In this document: positions 33,644-42,494 of the stretch, one piece after another
How the letters are laid out: each line of letters begins with the position of its first letter
How positions within the stretch are numbered: the stretch's first letter is position 1
Source: DATGZH01 sp035297265
GTDB lineage: Bacteria > Actinomycetota > Acidimicrobiia > Acidimicrobiales > RAAP-2
NCBI GenBank assembly: GCA_035297265.1
Contig: DATGZH010000064.1
Coordinates: 1 to 64,000 of the forward strand
Length of the DNA stretch: 64,000 nt
Direction: 5' to 3'
The notes under the pieces: generated by a model
What the model was told of the DNA's origin: nothing
What the model saw: the letters and a program-made list of their open reading frames with translations, nothing else
Database searches by the model: none
Program-made: the position numbers and the translations under genes

Positions 33644-34612
33644 GTGAGCGCCACGAGCGCGCCCGACGCGGTCATCGAAGTCAAGGGACTGACGAAGCAC
33701 TTCGGCAACGTCGAGGCCGTCCGCGGTCTCGACTTCGTCGTCCCCCGGGGTCGGGTCACCGGGTTCCTCGGGCCCAACGGCGCGGGCAAGACCACGACGC
33801 TGCGCATGCTGCTCGGCCTTGTGGCCCCCAACGCCGGGACGGCTACCGTCCTCGGCCGGCGCTACCAGGACCTCGACGAACCGGTGCGGCGAGTCGGCGC
33901 GGTGCTCGAAGCCACGAGCTTCCACCCCACGCGGCGGGCCCGCGACCACCTGAGGATGCTGGCGGTCGCCGCCGGCATCGACGAGCGTCGGGTGGGCGAG
34001 GTGCTCGCCCTCGTCGGGCTGGGCGACGCGGCCAAGCGGCGCGTCGGGGGCTTCTCCCAGGGCATGCGCCAGCGGCTGGAACTGGCCGGTGCCCTGCTCG
34101 GCCAGCCCGACGTCCTCATCCTCGATGAGCCGAGCAACGGCCTCGACCCCCAGGGGATCGCCTGGCTGCGCCAGCTCCTCCGCTACCTGGCCTCCCAGGG
34201 CACGACCGTTCTCGTCTCCTCCCACCTCCTGGCCGAGATGGCCCAGACGGTCGACGACGTCATCATCATCGCCGAGGGCCGCCTCCGGGCCGAGGGGACC
34301 ATCGCCGAGCTGGCCGGTCAGGGCCGTTCGGCGATGCGGGCCCGCACCCCCGAGCCCGACCGTCTCGTCCAGGTGGCCCAGGCGGCCGGCTTCGCGCCGC
34401 GGCGGGTGGCCCAGGACACCGTGCTCGTCGGGGGGGCGCGTCCCGAGACACTCGGCCCGTTGCTCGCCCAGCAGCGCATCGTCATCTACGAGCTCACGAA
34501 CGAGGGCACCGACCTCGAGTCGATCTTCCTGGCGCTGACCGCGCCGACGCCCGGCTCGTCCCCACCGGTGCAGGCAACGGCGCCGCCGTTCACGCCCGAG
34601 GAGCCCCGGTGA
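33644..34612 (+). CDS. ABC exporter ATP-binding protein
   Basis: 322 residues. Walker A GPNGAGKTTT, the signature FSQGMRQR (degenerate LSGGQ) and Walker B VLILDEPSNGLDP are present, and the switch His lies in VSSHLLAEM. It is the DrrA/CcmA-like type, with a C-terminal extension of ~100 residues. It energises the permease encoded just after it (4-base GTGA overlap). Such two-gene systems export drugs or lipids; the cargo is unknown. The GTG start is leaderless. Confidence 0.94.
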   Translation: MSATSAPDAVIEVKGLTKHFGNVEAVRGLDFVVPRGRVTGFLGPNGAGKTTTLRMLLGLVAPNAGTATVLGRRYQDLDEPVRRVGAVLEATSFHPTRRARDHLRMLAVAAGIDERRVGEVLALVGLGDAAKRRVGGFSQGMRQRLELAGALLGQPDVLILDEPSNGLDPQGIAWLRQLLRYLASQGTTVLVSSHLLAEMAQTVDDVIIIAEGRLRAEGTIAELAGQGRSAMRARTPEPDRLVQVAQAAGFAPRRVAQDTVLVGGARPETLGPLLAQQRIVIYELTNEGTDLESIFLALTAPTPGSSPPVQATAPPFTPEEPR

Positions 34613-35373
34613 TCCGCCTCATCCGCTCGGAGCTGCTCAAGCTGCGCACCACGTCGTCGCCATGGGTGCTCCTGATCGTCACCCTGCTCCTCACCGCGCT
34701 CGGCGTGATCACCGCCTTCCTCATCCCGAACGGCAACCGCGTGACGTTCGGTGCCCCCACCACCATCTACCGCTACCGCCTGTTGCTCGGCGCCGGTGAT
34801 ACCGCCGTCTGGATGTCGGCCATCCTGGGCATGCTCTGTGTCACCGGCGAGTACCGCCACAAGGTCATCACCACGACGCTCCTCGTCGAGCCGAAGCGGG
34901 CCTACGTGCTCGTGGCCAAGTCGGTGGCCTCGGTGCTGTGGGGACTGATCCTCTGCGCGAGCACCTTCGTCATGGTCGCCGCCCTCGGCCTCCCCCTGCT
35001 CTCGGCCGAGGGCGGTTCGGCGTCGATCCTTCTCCACCAGGCCGGCGCGGTCGTGCCCGGGCTGTTCGCGGCGTTCGCCATCATCGCCCTCTTCGGCGTG
35101 GGCTTCGGGACCCTCGTCCGCAACCAGGTGGTCGGGATCGTGGCCGTCCTCGGTGGCTCGTTCATCCTCGAGCCGATCCTCGACGGGCTCATCCCCTCCG
35201 TCGCCAAGTGGCTGCCGTCGGCGGCCGCGGGCGCCGTCGCCGGCGGTCTCGGCACCCGGGCCGACCGGGCGTTCCTCCTCTCCTGGTGGCTCGGCGCCCT
35301 CGTGCTCGCGGCGTGGGGGATCGTCCCGACGGTGATCGGCTACTTCACGACCTTCACCCGCGACGTCACCTGA
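34609..35373 (+). CDS. ABC exporter permease (ABC-2-like)
   Basis: 254 residues, six hydrophobic segments. It opens MIRLIRSELLKLRTTSSPWVL, the typical start of ABC-2-like permeases of two-gene exporters. A large loop with GEYRHKVITTTLLVEPKRAYVL, a hallmark of this group, precedes helix 3. It is translationally coupled to the ATPase. It converges with the esterase gene, where a short GC-rich inverted repeat (35374-35387) might contribute to termination. Confidence 0.9.
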   Translation: MIRLIRSELLKLRTTSSPWVLLIVTLLLTALGVITAFLIPNGNRVTFGAPTTIYRYRLLLGAGDTAVWMSAILGMLCVTGEYRHKVITTTLLVEPKRAYVLVAKSVASVLWGLILCASTFVMVAALGLPLLSAEGGSASILLHQAGAVVPGLFAAFAIIALFGVGFGTLVRNQVVGIVAVLGGSFILEPILDGLIPSVAKWLPSAAAGAVAGGLGTRADRAFLLSWWLGALVLAAWGIVPTVIGYFTTFTRDVT

Positions 35374-35421
35374 CCGGGGACCCCCGGGGGGTGTTGGCCC
35401 CGTCGGCTACCGGGCGCGAGT

Positions 35422-36402
35422 TCAGCGCGACGTGTAGAGGTCGACGAAGCGGCGCACCTCGCGCTCGATCTCGGCGTCCTCGGGGGCCAGGCCGAAGTAC
35501 CCGCCGTGCGGCGCGGCCTCGAGCACGTGCAGTTCGGCCGGCACGGCCGCGGCGCGGAGCGCCCGGTGCAGGCGGACGGTGTTCGAGAGGAAGAGGTCAC
35601 GGGTGCCGGTCACGAGGAGGGTCGGCGGAAACCCCTTGGTGAAGTCGCCGAACAGCGGCGAGACGTAGGGGTGGGCGAGGTCGTGCCCGGCTGCGTAGAG
35701 CAGGTTGGCCGGCATCAGGCTCGCGGTCAGGATGTTGTCGACGCCGAGATTGGTGCGGAACGAGTCCCCGGACTCGGTCAGGTCCACCTCGGGGGTGCGG
35801 AGCACCGCAGCGGCCGGCAAGGGCAGCCCTTCGTCCCGGGCCCGCAGGAGCAGGGCGGCGGCCAGGTTGCCGCCGGCCGAGCCGCCGCCCACGACGACGT
35901 CTTCGGGCCGGTGGTCGGCGAGGAGCGCCCGATAGGCGGCCAGGCAGTCGTCGAGGGGCGTCGGGTAGGGGTGGTCGGGCGGCATGCGGTAGTCGACGGC
36001 CCAGGTGGGCATCCCGACCTGGCCGGCGGTGATGGTCCCGGTGGCCTGACACGACTCGCCGCCGCCCATGATGAGGGCACCGCCGTGGATGTCGAGGTAG
36101 ACCCGCCGATCGTCGGCGGCCGTCGTCTTCGGTCTGATCACGAAGGTCCCGACGCCGTCGAGGTCGATCTCCTCGACGGTGGCCTCGACGCCCGCCGCCC
36201 GGTCCCTCATCATCGCGAGGACCGAGCCGTCCCTCGACGCGACTAGGGCCCGCCATCCGTCCAGGTCGTCGGGCGCCGGGTAGGTGGCCCCCTCCCCGAG
36301 GCTCATCCCGAGCATCGCCTGCGCCGCCGGGCTGAGGAAGGTGGGAACCGGGATGTCCCGGGCCGGCACGTGGAGTGCGGGTCGGGTGTCGCTCGTGGTC
36401 AT
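35422..36402 (-). CDS. HSL-type alpha/beta hydrolase (esterase)
   Basis: 326 residues. It shows the hormone-sensitive-lipase signature: oxyanion loop DIHGGAL, nucleophile elbow GGGSAGGNLAA, and the Asp and His of the triad in TGTRDLF and APHGGYF. It hydrolyses carboxylic esters of medium chain or acylated alcohols. It has no signal peptide, so it acts in the cytoplasm. It is divergent from the next hydrolase across 239 bases (36403-36641), in which I recognise no operator. Confidence 0.9.
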   Translation of the reverse strand: MTTSDTRPALHVPARDIPVPTFLSPAAQAMLGMSLGEGATYPAPDDLDGWRALVASRDGSVLAMMRDRAAGVEATVEEIDLDGVGTFVIRPKTTAADDRRVYLDIHGGALIMGGGESCQATGTITAGQVGMPTWAVDYRMPPDHPYPTPLDDCLAAYRALLADHRPEDVVVGGGSAGGNLAAALLLRARDEGLPLPAAAVLRTPEVDLTESGDSFRTNLGVDNILTASLMPANLLYAAGHDLAHPYVSPLFGDFTKGFPPTLLVTGTRDLFLSNTVRLHRALRAAAVPAELHVLEAAPHGGYFGLAPEDAEIEREVRRFVDLYTSR

Positions 36403-36641
36403 CCGGACGCTCCTCCGCTGACGATGGTGCTCTCCGCACTTCGTGCCTGGCCGAACCCGCCGAGGAAGTTACCGCCCTCGGATCTCGATCGTCGAGGAGC
36501 GCACGTTCGACCCGAGGACGACGCGTCTACCGACGTCGGCAACGTCGCTTGCCACGTCGACGGCCGAGTCGACCCGTTGGCCGCGTCCAGCAACCGGGCG
36601 TGCCAAGCTGGCCCGGAGCCCGACGAGCCGAGGAGGCGGAC

Positions 36642-37385
36642 GTGCCCTGTGTCTTGGTCCACGGAGTACCCGAGACGGTGGCGGTGTGGGACCCGCTGCG
36701 CGCCCACCTGCGCCGTGACGACGTCGTGGCCCTCGGCCTTCCCGGGTTCGGGAGCCCGCGGCCCGCGGGCTTCTCGGCCACCAAGGAGGAGTACGCCGCC
36801 TGGCTCACCGACGAGCTCGCCGCGCTCCAGTCCGACGGCCCGATCGACCTCGTCGGCCACGACTGGGGCGGCGGCTTCGTCATCCGGGTCGTGAGCACCC
36901 GGCCCGAGCTCGTGCGCTCCTGGGTCACCGATGCCGCGGCGATCGGCGACGTCAACTTCGAGTGGCACGACTTCGCCAAGATCTGGCAGACGCCGGGGGC
37001 CGGCGAGGAGTTCTTCGACGCGCAGTTGGGCATTTCGCCGGAGGAGTCCGGGCCGCTCCTCGCCTCGGTCGGCGTGCCCGAGGACGACGCCGTCACCGTG
37101 GCCGGTTGGCTCGACCGGACGATGGCCGACTGCATCCTCGACCTCTACCGCTCGGCGGTCGACGTGGGAAGGGAGTGGGGACCGGCCTTCCGGGACGTCG
37201 CTGCGCCGGGCCTCGTGGTGCTGCCCTCCGACGACGGGTTCCTCTCGGCCGAGGGCGCCCGGGCGGGGGCGGCGTCGGCCGGCGCCCCGGTGGCCGAGCT
37301 CGACGGGCTCGGTCACTGGTGGATGCTCCAGGACCCCGTCCGCGGGGCCTCGGTCCTCGAGGACTTCTGGGCGACGCTCGCCTGA
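36642..37385 (+). CDS. Alpha/beta hydrolase with Asp nucleophile
   Basis: 247 residues. LVHGVPETVAVWDPL supplies the oxyanion region, and LVGHDWGGGF the nucleophile elbow with Asp. GLGHWWMLQDP carries the catalytic His. This matches the epoxide-hydrolase/dehalogenase branch, although the protein is short for it and the cap domain is small. The GTG at 36642 has AGGAGG 5 bases upstream. It converges with the GH31 gene. The substrate is unknown. Confidence 0.85.
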   Translation: MPCVLVHGVPETVAVWDPLRAHLRRDDVVALGLPGFGSPRPAGFSATKEEYAAWLTDELAALQSDGPIDLVGHDWGGGFVIRVVSTRPELVRSWVTDAAAIGDVNFEWHDFAKIWQTPGAGEEFFDAQLGISPEESGPLLASVGVPEDDAVTVAGWLDRTMADCILDLYRSAVDVGREWGPAFRDVAAPGLVVLPSDDGFLSAEGARAGAASAGAPVAELDGLGHWWMLQDPVRGASVLEDFWATLA

Positions 37386-37409
37386 GGTCCCGCCGGTCCG
37401 CCGCTGGCC

Positions 37410-40100
37410 TCAGCTCGAGCGGCGCGGCGGCGCCAGCACGAGGCGCTCGAAGGGAGCGGTCGTGACCGTGGTCACGGGATCGCCCCCGTCTGGGCGGATG
37501 ACCTCGAAGGCCACGTCGGTGCCGTCGGCCGTAGCCTTCGCCGCTTCGACGCCGTGCACGACGACGCGCAGCTCCTCTGGGAGGCGGTAGTCACCGTCCC
37601 TCGCCCAGCGCACGTGGGTGGCCCGGCGTACCGGGGCGACGGTGACCTTGTCGAGCCGGTGGGGGCGGTCGCCGTCCCCGGCGTCGTCGAAGTGCTCGCC
37701 AGTTGCCCGGCCCGTGTCGTCGGGGAAACAGTGCAGCGCGAGGACCCGCGGCTCGTGGCCGACGCCCAGCCGGCCGTCGTCGGTCACGCCTGCCGTGTAG
37801 TGGTCGTCGAGCGGCAACACCCGTCCGGCCCGCACGGCGAGGAGGGGTTGGCCGACCCCCGCCTCGAGTCGGGTGGTCCGGCCGCCGGCCACCGCGACGG
37901 CCTCGGGCCCCGACGCGCCGTCGACGTCGTCGACCGACGGTAGGGGCCGCCAGTGGTACCAGCCGCCGGCGGGCAGGGGCACCGGGCGGCCGCCGGTCGA
38001 CGGCCGTGTGACCGGCGCGGCCAGGAGGGACGGCCCGAGGAAGAAGGCGTCGTCGACGTGCCAGAGCCGGCGCTCCGGCGAGGAGCCGGCCGTCTCGCCG
38101 GCCGAGGGTGCCGGCCAGGCGAGTGGTCGGACCATCGGCGTGCCACGCTCGGCCGCCTCGCGGGCCGCCGTGTAGAGGTAGGGCAGGAGGCGGTAGCGAA
38201 AGCGGATGAGCCGGCCGACGGCCGAGCGGTGGGGCTCGGGCCAGCGCCAGGGCTCCCGGGGCGGCGCGCCGACGACCGAGTGGGTCCGGCAGAACGGGAG
38301 GAGCACCGAGAGCTCCAGCCAGCGCACGTACAGCTCGGGGGTGGGGATGCCGTTGAAGCCGCCGATGTCACAGCCGCTGTAGGGGATGCCGGAGAGGCCC
38401 AGGCCGACGAGCGTGGCCACCTGCTGGCGGAGGCCGTCCCAGGTCGCCTCGATGTCGGCCGTCCAGTTGAAGGCCCACCGCTGGACGCCGGCCCAGCCGG
38501 CCCGGGAGACGACGACCGGCCGCTTCCCCGGCCGGGCCTCGGCCAGCGCCTCGTAGCCCACCTCGTCCATGAGGATGCCGTAGACGTTGTGGGCCTCCCG
38601 GTGGTCCCCGCCCCGGCCCTCGTTGGCGTGGCGGGCCGAGCTCGGCAGCGTGCGGTCACCCCACAGGGTGATCGAGGTGGGCTCGTTCATGTCGTGCCAG
38701 ATCCCGGCGACCCCGGCGTCGGTCAGCCGGCGGTAGAGGCCCCGCCACCAGGTCCGGGCGTCCGGATCGGTGAAATCGGGGAAGGCCGCCCACCCGGGCC
38801 ACACCGTGCCCAGCAGGGGCTGGCCGTCCTCGTCGCGCACGAAGTGACCGCCGTCCACGCCCTCTCGGTAGACGTCGTAGTCGGGGTCGGCCCGGATGGC
38901 CGGGTCGACGATCGTGACCACCTGCGTGCCGCGTCGCCCGACCGCGGCGACGAGCGCCCCGAGGTCCGGGAACCGGTGGCGGTCGATGCTGAAGACCCGG
39001 TAGCCGTCCATGTAGTCGATGTCGAGGTGGACGGCCGAGAGCGGGAGGCCCTCGGCGGCGAAGCCGTCGACCACCGCCTGCACGTCGGCCTCGTCCTTGT
39101 AGCCCCAGCGGCACTGCTGGTAGCCGAGGGCCCAGCGGGGCGGGAACGACGGCCGCCCGGTCAGGGCGCTATAGCGGTCGAGGAGGAGCGGCAGCGGGCC
39201 GACGCCCACCCAGTGGCGGAGCATCCCGCCGCGGAACGTGACCTCGAGCGCCGCCGGCGGCCCCACGCGCGCCCGGTCGTCATCGACCGTGACGCGCGCG
39301 TCGAAGGGGTTCTGGTGGAAGACGAGCACGTCGTTGTCGGGGTGCAGGCCGACGTAGACGGGGACACCGCAGTAGAGGGGGTCCTGACCCGGTCCCCACG
39401 CGCCGCCCGGGTCCCGGTTCCACAACCGGTAGGAGCCGCCGCGCAAGTCGGCGGGGCTGGCCTGCTCGCCGAGACCCGACACCCGCTCGCCCGGCCGCAG
39501 GACCGCCCGCAGCGTGCGCGACTCACCCCGTCGGAGCGGGGGCAGCTCCCGGCGCACCACCCGCCCGCCGGCGTCACGGTAAGTGAGCTTCCCGTCGGGG
39601 TCCACCGTGACGCCGATCGCCCGACTCGCCACCTCGGTGCCGCCGTGGCGCTGGGTGACGGTGACCGGGCCGAGGCCCGCCGGCCGGCCGGGAGCGAGCG
39701 GCAGCCCCGAGCCGTCCGGCAGTGCGGCGGCCGGGCCGTCGGGCGAGAGCCCCCAGGGGAGGGGCGGTTCGCTTGGCCCCCACGTCACCCGGACGAGGTC
39801 GTCGGCGGCGAAGACGACCTCCAACTCGGCCTCGTCGAACATCGCCTGCAGGCCGACCGGGCGGGGCCGCCGCCGTCCGCCCGGGCGGTCGAGGACTTCG
39901 GCGACGGCCAGCAGCTGCCCCGGGGTCCGGGTGGTGGCCGGGCGGTGGTCGACCCGCTCGTCCCGGCGGCGCTGCCGCTCGACCCGCAACGAGTTCAGCG
40001 CGATGGCCGCCATCGTGGCCGGTCCGAGGGCCGTCACCTCGCGCGCCGCCAGCAGGGCCTTGGCCCCGGTGCGACGGAACGGGCCGCTGGCACCGGGCAT
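37410..40100 (-). CDS. Glycoside hydrolase family 31 (alpha-glucosidase)
   Basis: 896 residues. The catalytic barrel is clear: substrate loop LHLDIDYMDGYRVFSID, nucleophile Asp in GIWHDMNEP and acid/base Asp in NWTADIEATWDGL. The usual N-terminal beta-sandwich precedes it and two beta-domains follow. The family hydrolyses terminal alpha-1,4 or alpha-1,6 glucosides and related substrates. No signal peptide is apparent: the first 50 residues are an Ala/Arg-rich helical extension, so the enzyme probably works inside the cell. The start is ATG 40100, with TAACCT 8 bases upstream. Confidence 0.93.
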   Translation of the reverse strand: MPGASGPFRRTGAKALLAAREVTALGPATMAAIALNSLRVERQRRRDERVDHRPATTRTPGQLLAVAEVLDRPGGRRRPRPVGLQAMFDEAELEVVFAADDLVRVTWGPSEPPLPWGLSPDGPAAALPDGSGLPLAPGRPAGLGPVTVTQRHGGTEVASRAIGVTVDPDGKLTYRDAGGRVVRRELPPLRRGESRTLRAVLRPGERVSGLGEQASPADLRGGSYRLWNRDPGGAWGPGQDPLYCGVPVYVGLHPDNDVLVFHQNPFDARVTVDDDRARVGPPAALEVTFRGGMLRHWVGVGPLPLLLDRYSALTGRPSFPPRWALGYQQCRWGYKDEADVQAVVDGFAAEGLPLSAVHLDIDYMDGYRVFSIDRHRFPDLGALVAAVGRRGTQVVTIVDPAIRADPDYDVYREGVDGGHFVRDEDGQPLLGTVWPGWAAFPDFTDPDARTWWRGLYRRLTDAGVAGIWHDMNEPTSITLWGDRTLPSSARHANEGRGGDHREAHNVYGILMDEVGYEALAEARPGKRPVVVSRAGWAGVQRWAFNWTADIEATWDGLRQQVATLVGLGLSGIPYSGCDIGGFNGIPTPELYVRWLELSVLLPFCRTHSVVGAPPREPWRWPEPHRSAVGRLIRFRYRLLPYLYTAAREAAERGTPMVRPLAWPAPSAGETAGSSPERRLWHVDDAFFLGPSLLAAPVTRPSTGGRPVPLPAGGWYHWRPLPSVDDVDGASGPEAVAVAGGRTTRLEAGVGQPLLAVRAGRVLPLDDHYTAGVTDDGRLGVGHEPRVLALHCFPDDTGRATGEHFDDAGDGDRPHRLDKVTVAPVRRATHVRWARDGDYRLPEELRVVVHGVEAAKATADGTDVAFEVIRPDGGDPVTTVTTAPFERLVLAPPRRSS

Positions 40101-40108
40101 GGGCGCCG

Positions 40109-40114
40109 AGGTTA
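40109..40114 (-). promoter_or_regulatory. TAACCT -10 box for GH31
   Basis: On the minus strand it ends 8 bases before ATG 40100. It forms a compact divergent promoter with the next gene's box, both inside 59 bases. Confidence 0.5.
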
Positions 40115-40145
40115 GGGCAACACCCGACCGGCCAGCCGGCTGAGC

Positions 40146-40151
40146 TAGCGT
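40146..40151 (+). promoter_or_regulatory. TAGCGT -10 box
   Basis: It ends 8 bases before ATG 40160. It is the plus-strand half of the divergent leaderless promoter pair. Confidence 0.5.
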
Positions 40152-40159
40152 CGCCCCCA

Positions 40160-41203
40160 ATGGCCACCCTGCCCAACCGGGTCGGCGGCCCGGCGGCCAG
40201 CCGGCGGCTCGCTCTGCGCAACCCGCTCACGCTCGTGCGCGACCAGGTCCAGCGGCCGGCGACGCGGCGCAAGGTGAGCATGGTCGGCGGCGAGTTGGTG
40301 GTCGACGGCCGGCGGCTGGCCTACACGCTCTCGGACAACGAGGACGCCTGCGGCCCGGACGGCCTCGGGAGCGCGCCGATCTGGGCCGTGAACCTTCACG
40401 GCTACTTCGCCGGCGGCGCCATGTACTCACGCGAGAGCGCCCGGCTGGCCGAGCGCTTCGGCTGGCGGGTGCTCAACCCGAGCCTGCCCGGCTTCGGCGG
40501 CAGCGACCCCCTGCCGTGGGGGGCGATCTCGATGACCACGCTGACCGAGGAGGTCGAGCGGCTGCTCGGGCACGTCGGGGCGGGGCCGGCCGTGGTGCTC
40601 GGCCACTCGATGGGCGGGGCGGTGGCCGTGGAGTTCGCCCGCCGGAACCTCCAGCGCACGCTCGGGATCGTCTACCGCGACGGCGTGGCCACCCCGGCCT
40701 GGAAGGAGCGGCGGGGGATCATCCCGTTCCTCCTCTCACCCATCCTCCCCGACGTCGCCCCCATGGCTGACCTCATGGCGGCGATCGTCCTCGACGCGCC
40801 CGACCTCCTCCTCGGGCAGGTGATCTCGACGCTGCGTTCCATGGCCCCCGACTTCCGGCAGAACATGCGGACGATGGGCCGCACCGCTCCGGTGGGCAGC
40901 ATGCTCATGACCGTCGACCAGCGGCCCGAGGTGACATGGCTCGGCCAGACCGGACTCCCGCTGCTCGCCGAATGGGGGTGCTTCGACCGGGTGGCCACCC
41001 CGGCCGCGGCGAAGGAATTCTCCGACTGCGCCGGCACACCGATCCAGTGGCTGCCCGGCGGGCACTCGTGGATGCTCGCCCGGCCCCGGGGCCAGAGCGA
41101 CGTCTTCGAGCACCTGCCGACTGGCCGCGACTTTGTCGAACGGGTCGAGGAGCGTTGGCGGTCTCTCGTCAGCGGCGCGCCGGTGCTGGAAGCGGTCAAC
41201 TAA
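40160..41203 (+). CDS. Serine alpha/beta hydrolase
   Basis: 347 residues. NLHGYFAGG gives the oxyanion loop, VLGHSMGGAVA the Ser nucleophile elbow, LAEWGCFDRV the likely Asp, and LPGGHSWMLARP the His. A basic, hydrophilic N-terminal extension of ~45 residues precedes the fold. It resembles lipases and esterases of the actinobacterial lysophospholipase/acylglycerol group, but the substrate is open. A perfect hairpin terminator starts 16 bases after the stop. Confidence 0.85.
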   Translation: MATLPNRVGGPAASRRLALRNPLTLVRDQVQRPATRRKVSMVGGELVVDGRRLAYTLSDNEDACGPDGLGSAPIWAVNLHGYFAGGAMYSRESARLAERFGWRVLNPSLPGFGGSDPLPWGAISMTTLTEEVERLLGHVGAGPAVVLGHSMGGAVAVEFARRNLQRTLGIVYRDGVATPAWKERRGIIPFLLSPILPDVAPMADLMAAIVLDAPDLLLGQVISTLRSMAPDFRQNMRTMGRTAPVGSMLMTVDQRPEVTWLGQTGLPLLAEWGCFDRVATPAAAKEFSDCAGTPIQWLPGGHSWMLARPRGQSDVFEHLPTGRDFVERVEERWRSLVSGAPVLEAVN

Positions 41204-41218
41204 GCCATCGGAGGCTTG

Positions 41219-41251
41219 CGTGCACCTGCCCAGCTTCTGGGCAGGTGCACG
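41219..41251 (+). terminator. Perfect 14-bp hairpin terminator
   Basis: The arms 41219-41232 (CGTGCACCTGCCCA) and 41238-41251 pair fully around GCTTC, followed by TTCTCGAGTCCTT. It could end the hydrolase transcript and, read from the other side, the propeller gene transcript. Confidence 0.75.
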
Positions 41252-41339
41252 TTCTCGAGTCCTTGGCTCAGGTGTCGGACCACAGTGACGCCCAGGTCGT
41301 CACAGCCGGCGACGGGGACCTTGCTTCGTCATGATCCGG

Positions 41340-42341
41340 CTACGAAGCAAGCTGGGACTTCCAGAGTGAAGTCGGTGGAGCGATGCCGACGATGTAGCAG
41401 GTCGCACTCTCCGACGCGCATGCCAAACCGTCCGTCTCGAGGTCGGTCGAACCATGCCGATTTCGAGGTGGGTTCGTCGGCGACCACTCTTGTCCTCCGT
41501 TGTGAGTGACGAAGAGATCGTTCGAATCATCCACGAGGTAACACGATGTCCGAGTAGCACACCCGAATCCTCCGAAATGATCCGGATCGAACGCATTCCC
41601 GATGACACCGACCGTGGTCCATGTCCTCCCTCCGTCGATGCTGACGGCGACCCCCTCCTGTGGCTGTGCCGATCGGTAGAGCGCCCAACACCGACCAGCA
41701 CCGATGCAGGCGATGGCATCAAGGTCTCCGGAGCCCCCGGGCAGCGCCGCCGGTGACCAGCTCCGCCCGTCATCGCTCGTCGAGACGAGCGCGACTCGAT
41801 AGTTCGATGGGTTCTTGCCCGACATCGCGAAAATGTTGTTGCCATAGACCAAACAGGTGCTGGTGGTGCAGCCGATGAAGCCCGGCGTGATGGCCTCAGA
41901 GATCCACTGCTGAGGCAGTGGCACGATCGACCAGCTGCGGCCCTGGTTGCGCGTGAAGCCGAGGGCGTCAGCGTCTTCCGCAAGGTTTTCACCGACCATG
42001 AAGCAGCCACTGCGGTCACAAGCGATCGAGGCAACACCGCCAGCCAGCGGAGCGGGAAACCGCGAAGTGAAGAACCATGAACGTCCTCCGTTCATGGTCG
42101 TTCCCGTAAAGGTCGCAGCGTTGGCGCCACGGATACCGCCGATAATGCAGCCAGTTGGCGACCAACATCCGATGGCCGCAAGTTGACCGTTGGCTGCTGC
42201 ATCGGGCAAAGGTACGGTCATCCTGGTCCAGCGTTCCGGAAGGGACGAAGCGCCGGTCGCTTCGCCGACAAGGACGGTCGTCGCCATGGCCAAGAGGCAG
42301 GCGGTGACGGTCTTTGCACCTTTCGGCCAGCTGGGGGGCAC
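41340..42341 (-). CDS. Secreted Asp-box beta-propeller protein with Cys-pair in each blade
   Basis: 333 residues. An N-terminal hydrophobic stretch (TVTACLLAMATTVLVGEATGA) is a probable signal peptide. Five Asp-box (BNR) repeats follow: NGGRSWFF, NQGRSWSI, DDGRSWSP, DGGRTWTT and NGGQEWSP. Six times a motif of the form (I/F/L)xC, 3-5 residues, C(x)2(G/D) appears (CWSPTGC, CDRSGC, CTTSTC, CIGAGRC, CATRTSC, CASESATC), one per blade. No sialidase catalytic residues were recognised, so a binding role is more likely. Base composition is visibly lower in GC than the neighbours (34 of 60 in 41461-41520 by hand count). This suggests acquired DNA. Confidence 0.75.
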   Translation of the reverse strand: MPPSWPKGAKTVTACLLAMATTVLVGEATGASSLPERWTRMTVPLPDAAANGQLAAIGCWSPTGCIIGGIRGANAATFTGTTMNGGRSWFFTSRFPAPLAGGVASIACDRSGCFMVGENLAEDADALGFTRNQGRSWSIVPLPQQWISEAITPGFIGCTTSTCLVYGNNIFAMSGKNPSNYRVALVSTSDDGRSWSPAALPGGSGDLDAIACIGAGRCWALYRSAQPQEGVAVSIDGGRTWTTVGVIGNAFDPDHFGGFGCATRTSCYLVDDSNDLFVTHNGGQEWSPTNPPRNRHGSTDLETDGLACASESATCYIVGIAPPTSLWKSQLAS

Positions 42342-42347
42342 ATCCAG

Positions 42348-42353
42348 AGACTA
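42348..42353 (-). promoter_or_regulatory. TAGTCT -10 box for the propeller gene
   Basis: It ends 6 bases before GTG 42341. This supports a leaderless start and an independent promoter in the 153-base gap downstream of the PadR operon. Confidence 0.45.
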
Positions 42354-42494
42354 CGGTCCTCGCTCCGAGGACCCGTCTCGGACGCCACTTCGATCGGCTT
42401 CCGCGACTCCGGCCATGACACGCCTGACGCCGTCGCGGTTACATCGAGGGCTCCGGTTGATCGCGATCTGTCGCGCACCCGAATCGCGCCGATC

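Noticed and set aside
37410..40160. Upstream in-frame ATG/GTG at 40160 for the GH31 gene
   Set aside because: It would overlap the divergent hydrolase start and its promoter; the TAACCT box 8 bases before ATG 40100 fits better.
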